Source: Eubacteriales Family XIII. Incertae Sedis bacterium (GTDB lineage: Bacteria; Bacillota; Clostridia; Peptostreptococcales; Anaerovoracaceae). From it: a stretch of 11,652 bases of DNA. The notes beneath the pieces are model-generated. The model searched no databases. It was not told the DNA's origin and saw nothing but the letters and a program-made list of their open reading frames with translations. Within the stretch, counting starts at the first letter, position 1. Every line of letters starts with the position of its first letter. A program made the position numbers and the translations under genes. The stretch is taken from positions 1 to 11,652 of the forward strand of contig JAITEX010000166.1 of NCBI GenBank assembly GCA_031281765.1, read 5' to 3'. Below are positions 1 to 7,125 of this stretch, one piece after another.

Positions 1-279
1 GAGTATACGGTGAAAAAGAGTTTTTCGGTCAAGGCGTACGCCTACACCGGCGGCGGCACGACAGCTTCCGGCAAGAAAGCGGGCGTCGGCCTCATAGCGG
101 TAGACCCGAAAGTCATCCCGCTCGGCACCGTTCTCTATATTGAAGGCTACGGCGTCTGCGTAGCGGCCGATACGGGTGGAAACATCAAGGGCAGGACGGT
201 AGACCTCTATATGGATTCCGAGAAGGCCTGCCGCAATTGGGGGAAGCGCAGCGTAACGTGCTATATTCTCACCAAATAA
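1..279 (+). CDS. 3D-domain cell-wall protein, C-terminal part (partial at left edge)
   Basis: The frame is open from base 1, so the gene begins outside the window; the GTG at 10 lies inside the domain's leading beta-strand and is unlikely to be the true start. The visible 92 residues are almost entirely a 3D domain, named for three conserved aspartates. All three are visible in AVDPKVIPLGT, ADTGG and VDLYM (residues 35, 57 and 68 of the fragment). This domain has a double-psi barrel fold related to MltA lytic transglycosylases and is typical of secreted Bacillota proteins that act on peptidoglycan, often as the last domain after G5, LysM or SH3 modules. The upstream modules cannot be seen here. 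An intrinsic terminator follows 29 nt after the TAA stop, so this closes its own transcription unit. The domain call is firm; the exact enzymatic role is not. Confidence 0.88.
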   Translation, partial: EYTVKKSFSVKAYAYTGGGTTASGKKAGVGLIAVDPKVIPLGTVLYIEGYGVCVAADTGGNIKGRTVDLYMDSEKACRNWGKRSVTCYILTK

Positions 280-308
280 GCGCAGGCATCAAAATTACAC
301 GATTACTT

Positions 309-340
309 GATAGCGGAGCCATAAGGCCCGCTATCTTTTT
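309..340 (+). terminator. Rho-independent terminator after the 3D-domain gene
   Basis: A perfect 8-bp stem (GATAGCGG 309-316 with CCGCTATC 328-335) is extended by an inner GCC/GGC pairing around an ATAA loop and followed directly by TTTTT (336-340). It sits between two plus-strand genes, so ilvD needs its own promoter downstream of it. Confidence 0.9.
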
Positions 341-343
341 ATA

Positions 344-352
344 TGTTATATA
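344..352 (+). promoter_or_regulatory. Candidate extended -10 promoter for ilvD
   Basis: TGTTATATA reads as an extended -10 element (TG, one base, TATATA), with an overlapping TATAAT at 349-354. No good -35 is visible because that position falls in the terminator stem. The start site would be near 359, leaving a leader of about 35 nt before the GTG at 394. There is no room for a T-box or leader-peptide attenuator, which often control branched-chain genes in Bacillota. Confidence 0.35.
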
Positions 353-382
353 ATAATATGAAACAAACGAGGATTACAGAAC

Positions 383-387
383 GGAGG
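383..387 (+). promoter_or_regulatory. Ribosome binding site that fixes the ilvD start
   Basis: GGAGG lies 6 nt upstream of the GTG at 394. The earlier in-frame ATG codons at 343 and 358 have no such site and would overlap the candidate promoter, so the GTG is preferred. Confidence 0.75.
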
Positions 388-393
388 CTACAG

Positions 394-2052
394 GTGAACA
401 GTACGAAAATCACGCAGGGTCCGGGCGGCGCGAATGTCAGGAGCCTTTTCTACGCAATGGGTTATACGAGAAGCGAGATAGACCGGCCGATCATCGGCAT
501 TGTCAACTCGCAGAATGACATCGTTCCCGGCCATATGCTGCTTGACCGCATCGCCGGGGCGGCGCGCGCGGGCGTGCTGATGTCGGGCGGAACCCCCGTG
601 GAATTTCCGGCCATCGGCATCTGCGACGGCATTGCCATGGGCCATGAGGGTATGAAATACCCACTCGCGAGCCGCGAGCTCATCTGCGATTCCATCGAGG
701 CCATGACCATCGCGCACCAGTTCGACGGCCTTGTCCTTATCCCCAACTGCGACAAGAGCGTACCGGGTATGCTGATGGCCGCGGCGCGGCTGAATATTCC
801 CTCCGTGGTTGTCAGCGGCGGCGCAATGCGCGCGGGGCGCCTCAACGGCAAAGCCCTCGACTTCAACAGCATAATGGAAGGCATCGGCAGCTTCAAGAGC
901 GGCGGCATCACCGGGGACGAGCTTGAGGCCATCGCCGAATACTCCTGCCCCGGCTGCGGCTCATGCAGCGGGCTGTTCACGGCAAACAGTATGAACTGCC
1001 TCACAGAAGCCCTCGGCATGGGCCTGCCCTACAACGGGACGGCGCTCTGCGACAGCGGCGAGCGTATCCGCATCGCAAAGATTGCCGGCATGAAGGTCAT
1101 GGAACTCGTAAAAAATGACGTGAAGCCGCGCGACATACTCACAAAAGAGGCGTTCGAGAATGCTATCACGGTCGATATGGGCATGGCCGGCTCCACGAAT
1201 ACGGTGCTGCACCTGCCGGCCATCGCGCATGAGGCAGGTCTGACGCTCGAGCTGTCCGTCTTTGACGAAATCAGCAAGCGGACGCCGTATATCGCGAAAC
1301 TGAGCCCGAGCGGCGTACATCATATCGAAGATTTACACGAAGCCGGCGGCATACCCGCGCTGATGAACGAACTGTCTAGGAGAGGTTTGCTCCATACGGA
1401 ACTGCCGACGGTCACGGGCCGCACGGTCGGCGAGAATATCGCACAGGCTTTCGTCCGCGATTCCTCCGTCATCAAATCCGTAGACGCGCCCTACCGTGAC
1501 CACGGCGGCCTCGCGATACTGCGCGGCAATCTCGCTCCGGACGGAGCGGTCGTGAAGGAATCGGCCGTCTCCGAGGAAATGCTGAAGCATACGGGGCCGG
1601 CGGTCTGTTTTAACTCCGAGGATGAAGCGGTAGCGGCTATCTGGGATAAGAAAATCAAAAAAGGCGACGTCATCGTTATCCGGTATGAGGGGCCGCGCGG
1701 CGGCCCGGGCATGCGCGAAATGCTCGGCCCCACCTCGTCCATCGCGGGTATGGGCCTCGATAAGGATGTCGCCCTGCTGACGGACGGGCGCTTCTCCGGC
1801 GCTTCCCGCGGCGCTTCCATCGGGCATATCAGCCCCGAAGCCATGAACGACGGCCTTATCGGCCTCCTGCAGGACGGCGATATTATCGACATCGACATAC
1901 CCGCCCGTTCGCTTTCCGCCCGCCTTTCGGATGACGAAATCGCGAAGCGCAGAGCGGCGAACGTCAAGCCGGAACCGCGCGTGAAAACGGGCTATCTGTC
2001 CCGCTACGCGCGACTCGTACAATCGGCCAATACGGGGGCTATCCTGCAATAG
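394..2052 (+). CDS. ilvD: Dihydroxy-acid dehydratase
   Basis: IlvD converts 2,3-dihydroxy-isovalerate and 2,3-dihydroxy-3-methylvalerate to the 2-oxo acids that precede valine, leucine and isoleucine; it is a cytoplasmic Fe-S, Mg-dependent enzyme of the IlvD/Edd family. From the GTG the protein is 552 aa, normal for the family. Visible family motifs are IGIVNSQNDIVPGHM (34-48), CDGIAMGHEGM (77-87), NCDKSVPGMLMA (118-129), CPGCGSCSGLFTANSMNCLTEALG (in two overlapping blocks, 185-208), AGSTNTVLHLPA and the C-terminal TDGRFSGASRGASIGH. Cys119 and Cys191 match the cluster cysteines in the NCDK and GSCSG motifs, and the C-terminal GRFSG segment carries the expected active-site serine. The gene stands alone: no other ilv or leu gene is in view, a terminator lies before it and another after it. 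Nothing suggests damage. Confidence 0.97.
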   Translation: MNSTKITQGPGGANVRSLFYAMGYTRSEIDRPIIGIVNSQNDIVPGHMLLDRIAGAARAGVLMSGGTPVEFPAIGICDGIAMGHEGMKYPLASRELICDSIEAMTIAHQFDGLVLIPNCDKSVPGMLMAAARLNIPSVVVSGGAMRAGRLNGKALDFNSIMEGIGSFKSGGITGDELEAIAEYSCPGCGSCSGLFTANSMNCLTEALGMGLPYNGTALCDSGERIRIAKIAGMKVMELVKNDVKPRDILTKEAFENAITVDMGMAGSTNTVLHLPAIAHEAGLTLELSVFDEISKRTPYIAKLSPSGVHHIEDLHEAGGIPALMNELSRRGLLHTELPTVTGRTVGENIAQAFVRDSSVIKSVDAPYRDHGGLAILRGNLAPDGAVVKESAVSEEMLKHTGPAVCFNSEDEAVAAIWDKKIKKGDVIVIRYEGPRGGPGMREMLGPTSSIAGMGLDKDVALLTDGRFSGASRGASIGHISPEAMNDGLIGLLQDGDIIDIDIPARSLSARLSDDEIAKRRAANVKPEPRVKTGYLSRYARLVQSANTGAILQ

Positions 2053-2075
2053 CCCGCGCTATCGATTTATGAGCT

Positions 2076-2117
2076 ACCCCGGCGTCCGAAGAAACGCGGC
2101 GCCGGGGTTTATTGTTT
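2076..2117 (+). terminator. GC-rich terminator hairpin between ilvD and the convergent pilus operon
   Basis: A perfect 9-bp stem (ACCCCGGCG 2076-2084 with CGCCGGGGT 2100-2108) is followed on the plus strand by a T-rich but interrupted tail (TTTATTGTTT), which fits termination of ilvD. On the minus strand the hairpin begins 8 nt after the stop of the 722-aa gene but lacks a T-run, so it may only help stop or protect that transcript. The last tail base coincides with the final base of the minus-strand stop codon. Confidence 0.75.
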
Positions 2118-4285
2118 CATCCTTTCGGCGCTACGTGCCAATCCTCATACAGGTTGCCCTCTATATACATTTGAGCGCTGAGGTTCGCCGTCAGTTCGCC
2201 CGCCGGCGTCCATGCGTCCCGGATATAGCACGAGACCCTGTACGGCCCGTCGGGATACCACAGCGGCGTGAAATGGACTTCCTGCGCATGCGGGCTGTAT
2301 TTGTTCACCTTGAAATGCTGCGTCTTTGCGCCGGTGCTTGCCGCAAGCGACGTCCTCTCGAGGTATGCCGCGAGCCGGTCATAGGTCCCGTACCCGAATT
2401 CCGGGAAGAGGAAACGGCCGCTTTGAATCGGGGTAACGTTGGCGGTCCCGCCGGGGCTACCTCCCACCTGCGTTTTGATGATCGTATCGAAACCATATCC
2501 GGATTTTATCGTCAGCCCCCCGTCCTCCGCGGTCTTCACATATTCATTCGCTTCCAACGTCATAGCCCTTTGCGTAAGCGACGCGGAATAGCTGGTCTTT
2601 GAAAAACTCCCCTCGCTATAGTTCCATACGCTCCACGATTTGCTCAGGCATTCCGCGGAGGTCGGTATGGCGACGTACGGGTTGAATGACGCCGGCGCCT
2701 GTATCGCTTTCCCGTCGGCGCCTTCGGCCCGCGGGTCCGGCGGGGTTTTCTCGACCGGCTCGGTGACGCTTACGGGAAATGACGCAGCCGCCGACCTTGC
2801 GCAACCCATAAAGGTGAACGAGGCGTTCACGTTAATAGTGAAATTCTGCGCGGTATCCGGGGTATGGAACTTTATCCACACGAGTTGGGAGCCGGATTTC
2901 GGAATCACGATGTCCGTTACCGTATACGTGTTTCCGAGGCACGTGAATTTTGCCGTTATCCGGGTGTCGGGGTCATTTTCCTCGTCGGGCAGGTTGTTCT
3001 TCCCGCCCTCCGTCAGCTTCACCGAGAAAATCACATCCGTTTTCGTCCGGTACGCGTAGCCCCCGCTCATCCCCATATCCGCGGCCGCGGAAACTATGCC
3101 TATGGCCGGTATTGATATTTCGCGTTCATTGAACTTTGGATACACGTCTCGGTTATCCCGGTACCAGTACACGTATTTCTGATTTCCCGAGGTAAAAGCC
3201 TGCACGGACTTTCGGGTGTCATCATACCAGCCTTTGTAGGGGTCGGCGTTCCCGGCAAACTCAGATACCACTATCGTATCGCCCACATTTGTGTATGTCG
3301 TTTTAATGTCATTCCCAATCGCCTGAGTGTCGAACCCGAAGCTCACCTTTTGGACTTTATCCGTCTTTGAGCCGTCAGCCCATTCCCTGCCGTCGATTTT
3401 ATAGGTAATGGTCTCCTCACCGGAGGGATTATCCGGGCGTCCCCAAAATTCCGCGTTAAAAAAGGTCGGGCCGCGGGACGTTGTGGTGAAAATACAAGTA
3501 CCCCACCGGCCGCTCCTTAAATTCATGCCGCCAACCACCATTGCCTCTTCATCGTAATTGTCAACGACCTCAGTCCCGGCAAACTTGTGCCAGCCGCCCG
3601 CGTACGTATAGTCGATCTTTGAGCCATACCAATATTTATTGTTGTGAGCAGGCTCGGGCGAGGCTAAGTCCGCGGCGTACATCCAGCATTCCTGGCCGAC
3701 GTCGATGTCCTCGAAGCCTATTGCGAGTCGGAAGTCGCCCGACCCCGAACTGGGTTTTATCATGATCCAGACGTGCATTTTAGCTATATTCGCCATGTAA
3801 AAATTAGAATCGGCCGTATTTGACTGAACCGCGATCACCGGCGTCATATCCCCGTCCTGCGGATTCGTTGCGAGATTCTGGAAGCTGATATACGCGTCAC
3901 AGTCGATCCACAGCGGGTTCCCGTCGGTGACATTCCGGACCTCCAACCCGCTTTTTTTCAGGGTGAGCGTCGCGCCTTCCGGCAGGCTGTAGCACTTATA
4001 GCTTGCAAGCGCAAATTCGCTGCCGACGCCGCTCGATGTCCTGAAACCCTCCACACTTATGCTGTTATAGTTGCCGCTTGACTCCGACGTATCGACGCTC
4101 ATCGAAATAGAGCCTCCGGATTTTTGCCGGGGATAATGGGGAAACGTTTCCTGTACTTCCTCTATGCTCGTCGCCGTCCCCATCGCGTAGCCGATGCTCG
4201 CCCTTCCGGTGACGGACCAGAACGCGGCTATGAAAATAAGCGTGATAACCAATATGCCCGATATGAACTTTGCTTTTGCTTTCAT
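2117..4285 (-). CDS. Large secreted protein at the end of the Tad-like operon (722 aa)
   Basis: I do not recognise a named enzyme. Residues 1-6 are basic (MKAKAK), 8-24 are hydrophobic and small residues follow (GRAS, GYA), so it carries a signal peptide or N-terminal anchor. The rest is Gly/Ser/Thr/aromatic-rich and looks like beta-sandwich surface protein. A domain at about 405-508 resembles an Ig-like fold, a Pro-rich linker follows (509-531), then a C-terminal domain (about 535-722) with FTPLWYPDG (672-680), AWTPAGELTANLS (691-703) and DWHVAP (715-720). From memory, this C-terminal pattern recurs in large secreted proteins beside clostridial Tad-like loci. The exported part has eight cysteines (98, 129, 200, 264, 449, 495, 546, 686), an even number that would allow disulfides. 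AGGAGG lies 5 nt before the ATG. It follows the lipoprotein gene by 49 nt. A role as pilus-associated adhesin or tip protein is inference. Confidence 0.85.
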   Translation of the reverse strand: MKAKAKFISGILVITLIFIAAFWSVTGRASIGYAMGTATSIEEVQETFPHYPRQKSGGSISMSVDTSESSGNYNSISVEGFRTSSGVGSEFALASYKCYSLPEGATLTLKKSGLEVRNVTDGNPLWIDCDAYISFQNLATNPQDGDMTPVIAVQSNTADSNFYMANIAKMHVWIMIKPSSGSGDFRLAIGFEDIDVGQECWMYAADLASPEPAHNNKYWYGSKIDYTYAGGWHKFAGTEVVDNYDEEAMVVGGMNLRSGRWGTCIFTTTSRGPTFFNAEFWGRPDNPSGEETITYKIDGREWADGSKTDKVQKVSFGFDTQAIGNDIKTTYTNVGDTIVVSEFAGNADPYKGWYDDTRKSVQAFTSGNQKYVYWYRDNRDVYPKFNEREISIPAIGIVSAAADMGMSGGYAYRTKTDVIFSVKLTEGGKNNLPDEENDPDTRITAKFTCLGNTYTVTDIVIPKSGSQLVWIKFHTPDTAQNFTINVNASFTFMGCARSAAASFPVSVTEPVEKTPPDPRAEGADGKAIQAPASFNPYVAIPTSAECLSKSWSVWNYSEGSFSKTSYSASLTQRAMTLEANEYVKTAEDGGLTIKSGYGFDTIIKTQVGGSPGGTANVTPIQSGRFLFPEFGYGTYDRLAAYLERTSLAASTGAKTQHFKVNKYSPHAQEVHFTPLWYPDGPYRVSCYIRDAWTPAGELTANLSAQMYIEGNLYEDWHVAPKG

Positions 4286-4334
4286 CTTGTCCTCCTTTTC
4301 TTTGTGTGTTGCAACTTCCCCGCGCCGCTTCGCG

Positions 4335-4679
4335 TCATGGCTGCTGAATGGAATACTTCACCTCTCTGCCCTCATCCGGTTTGGGGGCGGTGTCTACGGC
4401 AAGTTCACCGGCATCTTCGCCTTTCACGTCCTCCGCATCCGCGGTTTCGTCGTCAGTTATTTCTCCGGTAATTTTCGGCGCGGTGATTTCCGCCGCCTGT
4501 TCCGGTACCGCGTTTTTTTCCACGGGCCCGGCATCCGTCGCCGGATTCCCGCAGCCGATGAGCAGCGCTGCGGCAACGCAGGCTGCGGCTGCGCAGGCTA
4601 CGCCCCTCGCGACGATACGCGCCTTTCTTCGCCGCGCCGTATGCGTTCCCGCGGCTCTTGTTGTCTGTATGCTCTGCAT
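4335..4679 (-). CDS. Small acidic lipoprotein in the pilus operon (114 aa)
   Basis: A long basic N-terminus (RRRK at 17-19, R21, R25) precedes an Ala-rich hydrophobic stretch and a lipobox L40-I41-G42-C43, so the mature protein should be lipidated on Cys43 and anchored on the outer face of the membrane. The roughly 72 mature residues are rich in Asp, Glu, Pro, Ala and Thr with almost no aromatic residues, which suggests a disordered acidic spacer rather than a folded domain. An AAAGGA-type ribosome binding site precedes the ATG. It starts 29 nt after the TadE-like gene and ends 49 nt before the large secreted protein. Its position recalls the lipoprotein TadD of Gram-negative loci, but it has no TPR repeats and is far too short, so I do not use that name. 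The family is unknown to me. Confidence 0.82.
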   Translation of the reverse strand: MQSIQTTRAAGTHTARRRKARIVARGVACAAAACVAAALLIGCGNPATDAGPVEKNAVPEQAAEITAPKITGEITDDETADAEDVKGEDAGELAVDTAPKPDEGREVKYSIQQP

Positions 4680-4708
4680 GATTTCATCCTTTCCTTTTCA
4701 ATGCTTCC

Positions 4709-5266
4709 TTAAAACTTGTTTATGAACCCGGCTTCCTTTCTGATGGTGACCGTAAACCCGGGCAACTCCGAAAACGGCATCGCCCAAAACACCGTACACT
4801 TTACTTCGATAAGCGCCGCCATCTTGCCGCTGTCCACTCCGTACCGAGCGGTTTCAAGCAGGCCGGGATTTCTCACGGTAACGGTCAGATCCGACAGCTC
4901 AAACTCCTTCGCTTCCCCGGCGTAGCTGATGTACTTACCCCCGTCACGCTCAAGGTCAAGCTCCTTTTTCAGCTCGGAAAGCACCTCGTACGGCGTTACG
5001 CTTTCCACAAAAGCCCCCGAAACTCCGTAGGTATACGCGCCGGAGCCGGACTCCCGCAGCTGGGAATACGCCGTTTCGTAGTTCGACAGTATCGCCCGGT
5101 GCGCCGCGTCTTCGATGTTCACCGATACGCCCCGCAGCACTATCATAAGCCTCATCGCCTCAAAGAGCAGCGCGGCTATCATGATGATAATGATGACGAT
5201 GACTATTTTGAGCGGCGCGGCCATCGCCTCCTTCGCCGCGAGTTTCTTCCTCAGTTTGCCTGCCAC
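4709..5266 (-). CDS. TadE-like single-pass pilus protein (185 aa)
   Basis: A basic N-terminus (GKLRKKLAAKEAM) is followed by one strongly hydrophobic, Ile-rich membrane segment (about 19-37) and an exported domain of roughly 145 residues. This single-pass layout and its place right after tadB and tadC match TadE/TadF-type minor pseudopilins. The C-terminal half has alternating beta-like pattern (LSDLTVTVRN, FTVTIRKEAGFINKF). Unlike the two first pilin-like proteins of the operon, no A/G-x4-Glu prepilin cleavage pattern stands before the membrane segment. The start is a GTG with AGGAGG 7 nt upstream; the gene lies 28 nt after tadC. Assignment is by architecture and context rather than by a diagnostic motif. 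Confidence 0.8.
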   Translation of the reverse strand: MAGKLRKKLAAKEAMAAPLKIVIVIIIIMIAALLFEAMRLMIVLRGVSVNIEDAAHRAILSNYETAYSQLRESGSGAYTYGVSGAFVESVTPYEVLSELKKELDLERDGGKYISYAGEAKEFELSDLTVTVRNPGLLETARYGVDSGKMAALIEVKCTVFWAMPFSELPGFTVTIRKEAGFINKF

Positions 5267-5294
5267 TTCACTTCCTCCTTTGCGCCGGCGCCCG

Positions 5295-6176
5295 CTATCC
5301 GACGCTGCTGAATATCTGCGCCTGCCGTATCACGTCGAGTATAATAACGACAAAGACGCTGGCAATGAATATGATAAACAGGGCGAGATTCCACTTCCGC
5401 AGTTTGTCCGGGCGCTTTATCGCTTCCCTTTTCAGTATTTCAAATTCCTCTTTTTTTATATCGCGCACGACCATATTGAAATGAGCGATGCCCTCGCTGC
5501 CGTTCAGGATGCCGAGAAGCCCCCGGATCACATCCGACAGGTATTTTGAGCCGATTCGCTCGTCGAACCTGATAAGCGCCGCCTCGACCGACGATATTCT
5601 GGCGTCCGCCACGGTCCGGTCCAGCTCACGTTTGAAAAACGGGGAGAGCGCCGTCTCTCTATATTTCTCAAATATCGAGATGACGTCTCTGTTATACTCG
5701 AGAGTTTCCGCGAGGACCCGCGAAAAGCGCGGTACCTCACGGTCGAAAAGCTCCCGTTTTTCCAAAAGCAATTTGTCCGCCCTGCTTTTTTCGTGAAAAA
5801 AGATAACGAGGGACACGACGGCAACGCAGGGAGCAAACAGCGGGAATACGAAAAGCGTCGGTACGATAAGGAGGAGCGCGAGCGCGGCTTTGACGGTGGC
5901 CGCGGCCATATACTCTTCCGGCGTGATGCTTATATCGAGCGCCACGAGTTTCGCCGCAAGCTCTTCGCGGCTGAATCCCGAAAGCCGGAACGCTTTCGCG
6001 AACCTTCTCGCAAGGCTGTAAGCTATGCCGTCAAAAAAACCGTTCGCCGCGTCCGGCGCCGCCGTGAGCGACCTCACCACGCCCGAACGCGCAAGCTCCG
6101 GGACGTTGAAAACCATGAGGCCGAACGAGAAAAGGCCGAGGGACAGCAGACAGAAAAATATTCCGGTAGTTATCAT
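5295..6176 (-). CDS. tadC: TadC-like inner-membrane platform protein (type II secretion F family)
   Basis: Of 293 aa, with hydrophobic segments near residues 4-24, 95-127 (probably two passes) and 262-282, separated by long charged cytoplasmic stretches. This is the layout of TadC and other GspF-family proteins. The soluble part contains the helical pattern around FDREVPRFSRVLAETLEYN and a second helix bundle SSVEAALIRFDERIGSKYL, where T2SSF domains lie. In Tad systems TadB and TadC together form the membrane platform driven by the TadA ATPase. The start was chosen at the ATG at 6176, which has AAGGAG 6 nt upstream; an earlier in-frame ATG at 6194 would add six residues but has no ribosome binding site. 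The gene begins 10 nt after the tadB stop, and its ribosome binding site overlaps that stop codon. Confidence 0.88.
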   Translation of the reverse strand: MITTGIFFCLLSLGLFSFGLMVFNVPELARSGVVRSLTAAPDAANGFFDGIAYSLARRFAKAFRLSGFSREELAAKLVALDISITPEEYMAAATVKAALALLLIVPTLFVFPLFAPCVAVVSLVIFFHEKSRADKLLLEKRELFDREVPRFSRVLAETLEYNRDVISIFEKYRETALSPFFKRELDRTVADARISSVEAALIRFDERIGSKYLSDVIRGLLGILNGSEGIAHFNMVVRDIKKEEFEILKREAIKRPDKLRKWNLALFIIFIASVFVVIILDVIRQAQIFSSVG

Positions 6177-6182
6177 GGCGCA

Positions 6183-6188
6183 CTCCTT
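6183..6188 (-). promoter_or_regulatory. Ribosome binding site deciding the tadC start
   Basis: AAGGAG on the minus strand overlaps the tadB stop codon and stands 6 nt before the ATG at 6176. It favours that start over the in-frame ATG at 6194. Confidence 0.75.
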
Positions 6189-7125
6189 ACTCATACTCGA
6201 CCGGCCGCGTTATCCTGACGCACTTATATATCCCTATCAGAATGATAAGAATATCGATGGCCATCATGATTCTGCCGGGAGTAGAAAACACAAAGATATT
6301 GAACCAATCCCGCTTGATAAGGAAAAGCAGGGGCAGTATCGAGAGGCACAGGACCGTCATCATCACAAACTCCTTGACCGGGTCGTACATGATGGTTTTC
6401 AGGTCGGCTTGCACCTGCCGCTCGTTTGACAGCTTCTCCACGATGGGAATGAGCATCGGTATCATTTCATAGTTCCTCTGGCAGAGCATCGCCTGCATCA
6501 CCCATTCGTCGAAAACCTTGTTTCCCATCCGCCCTTTCATCTCGGCGAGGGCGCCGGTCGGAGACGCGCCCGCTATCTCGCAGGACGCCACAAACCGTGT
6601 GAAAATTTCATGTATCGGCTTTTTTATATTCGGCAGGCTTTCCTTGACTGCGCGCACGATGTCGTTGCTTCTCAGGTAGGCGTTCGTAATGACCGAAAGC
6701 GTCACTTCCAGTTCGCTCGATACCTTTTTCCTGAACCCGTTTTCGAGGAAAAAGACAAAGGTGAACGGCAGCAGGAAAAACGAAACGCCGAGCACCGGGA
6801 CAAGAAATATATTGCCAATAAGGAGCGCCGTCGCCACGCCCACGCAGATACCGGTAATTGAAAGCTCGGCGATAAAGACGAAGGTACTTTTTCTGTCCAT
6901 CAGCGCAAGGCTGTCGCTTGCATGCCCGACTATGCCGGGCAGCCCCCGCTTCCTACCGTTCTTCCGCGCCTCTTTGACCCGGCTCTCGAGGCTCCTGTTC
7001 TTTTTCGCGTCGATTCTGAAAACCTTTTTCGTAAGGTCCGAAAAAAACGCGCGCGGCGCTATGCCGGAAAACGAAAACAGGCCGAGAAGCAGCAGCAAAA
7101 AAGCCGCCAGTCTGATGAAATTCAT
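6187..7125 (-). CDS. tadB: TadB-like inner-membrane platform protein (type II secretion F family)
   Basis: The protein has 312 aa, with hydrophobic segments at about 4-21, 85-103, 107-126, 253-270 and 286-302, and a cytoplasmic helical domain between 135 and 250. The stretch LEVTLSVITNAYLRSNDIVRAV (residues 139-160; here 139-150 and 151-160) is typical of the T2SSF fold, and ERQVQADLKTI precedes the last pair of membrane segments. TadB pairs with TadC as the platform that couples TadA ATP hydrolysis to pilin extraction from the membrane. Its ATG overlaps the tadA stop (ATGA, 4 nt), with AAGGG just upstream, so translation is probably coupled to tadA. Length and topology are usual for the family. 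Confidence 0.9.
   Translation of the reverse strand: MNFIRLAAFLLLLLGLFSFSGIAPRAFFSDLTKKVFRIDAKKNRSLESRVKEARKNGRKRGLPGIVGHASDSLALMDRKSTFVFIAELSITGICVGVATALLIGNIFLVPVLGVSFFLLPFTFVFFLENGFRKKVSSELEVTLSVITNAYLRSNDIVRAVKESLPNIKKPIHEIFTRFVASCEIAGASPTGALAEMKGRMGNKVFDEWVMQAMLCQRNYEMIPMLIPIVEKLSNERQVQADLKTIMYDPVKEFVMMTVLCLSILPLLFLIKRDWFNIFVFSTPGRIMMAIDILIILIGIYKCVRITRPVEYE

Noticed and set aside
343..393. Upstream ATG starts for IlvD
   Set aside because: They lack a ribosome binding site, overlap the candidate promoter and add residues before the usual family N-terminus; GGAGG supports the GTG at 394.
280..393. T-box or riboswitch before ilvD
   Set aside because: Only 114 nt separate the genes and a terminator of the preceding gene takes up part of it; no T-box motif or specifier stem is visible.
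2069..2602. Plus-strand open frame of 177 codons antisense to the large secreted protein
   Set aside because: Its product is Arg/Pro-rich without a family pattern, its start lies inside the ilvD terminator hairpin, and the minus-strand gene in the same place has a signal peptide, a good ribosome binding site and operon context.
4335..4679. Lipoprotein read as TadD
   Set aside because: TadD has TPR repeats and is much longer; here there are only about 72 low-complexity residues after the lipobox.
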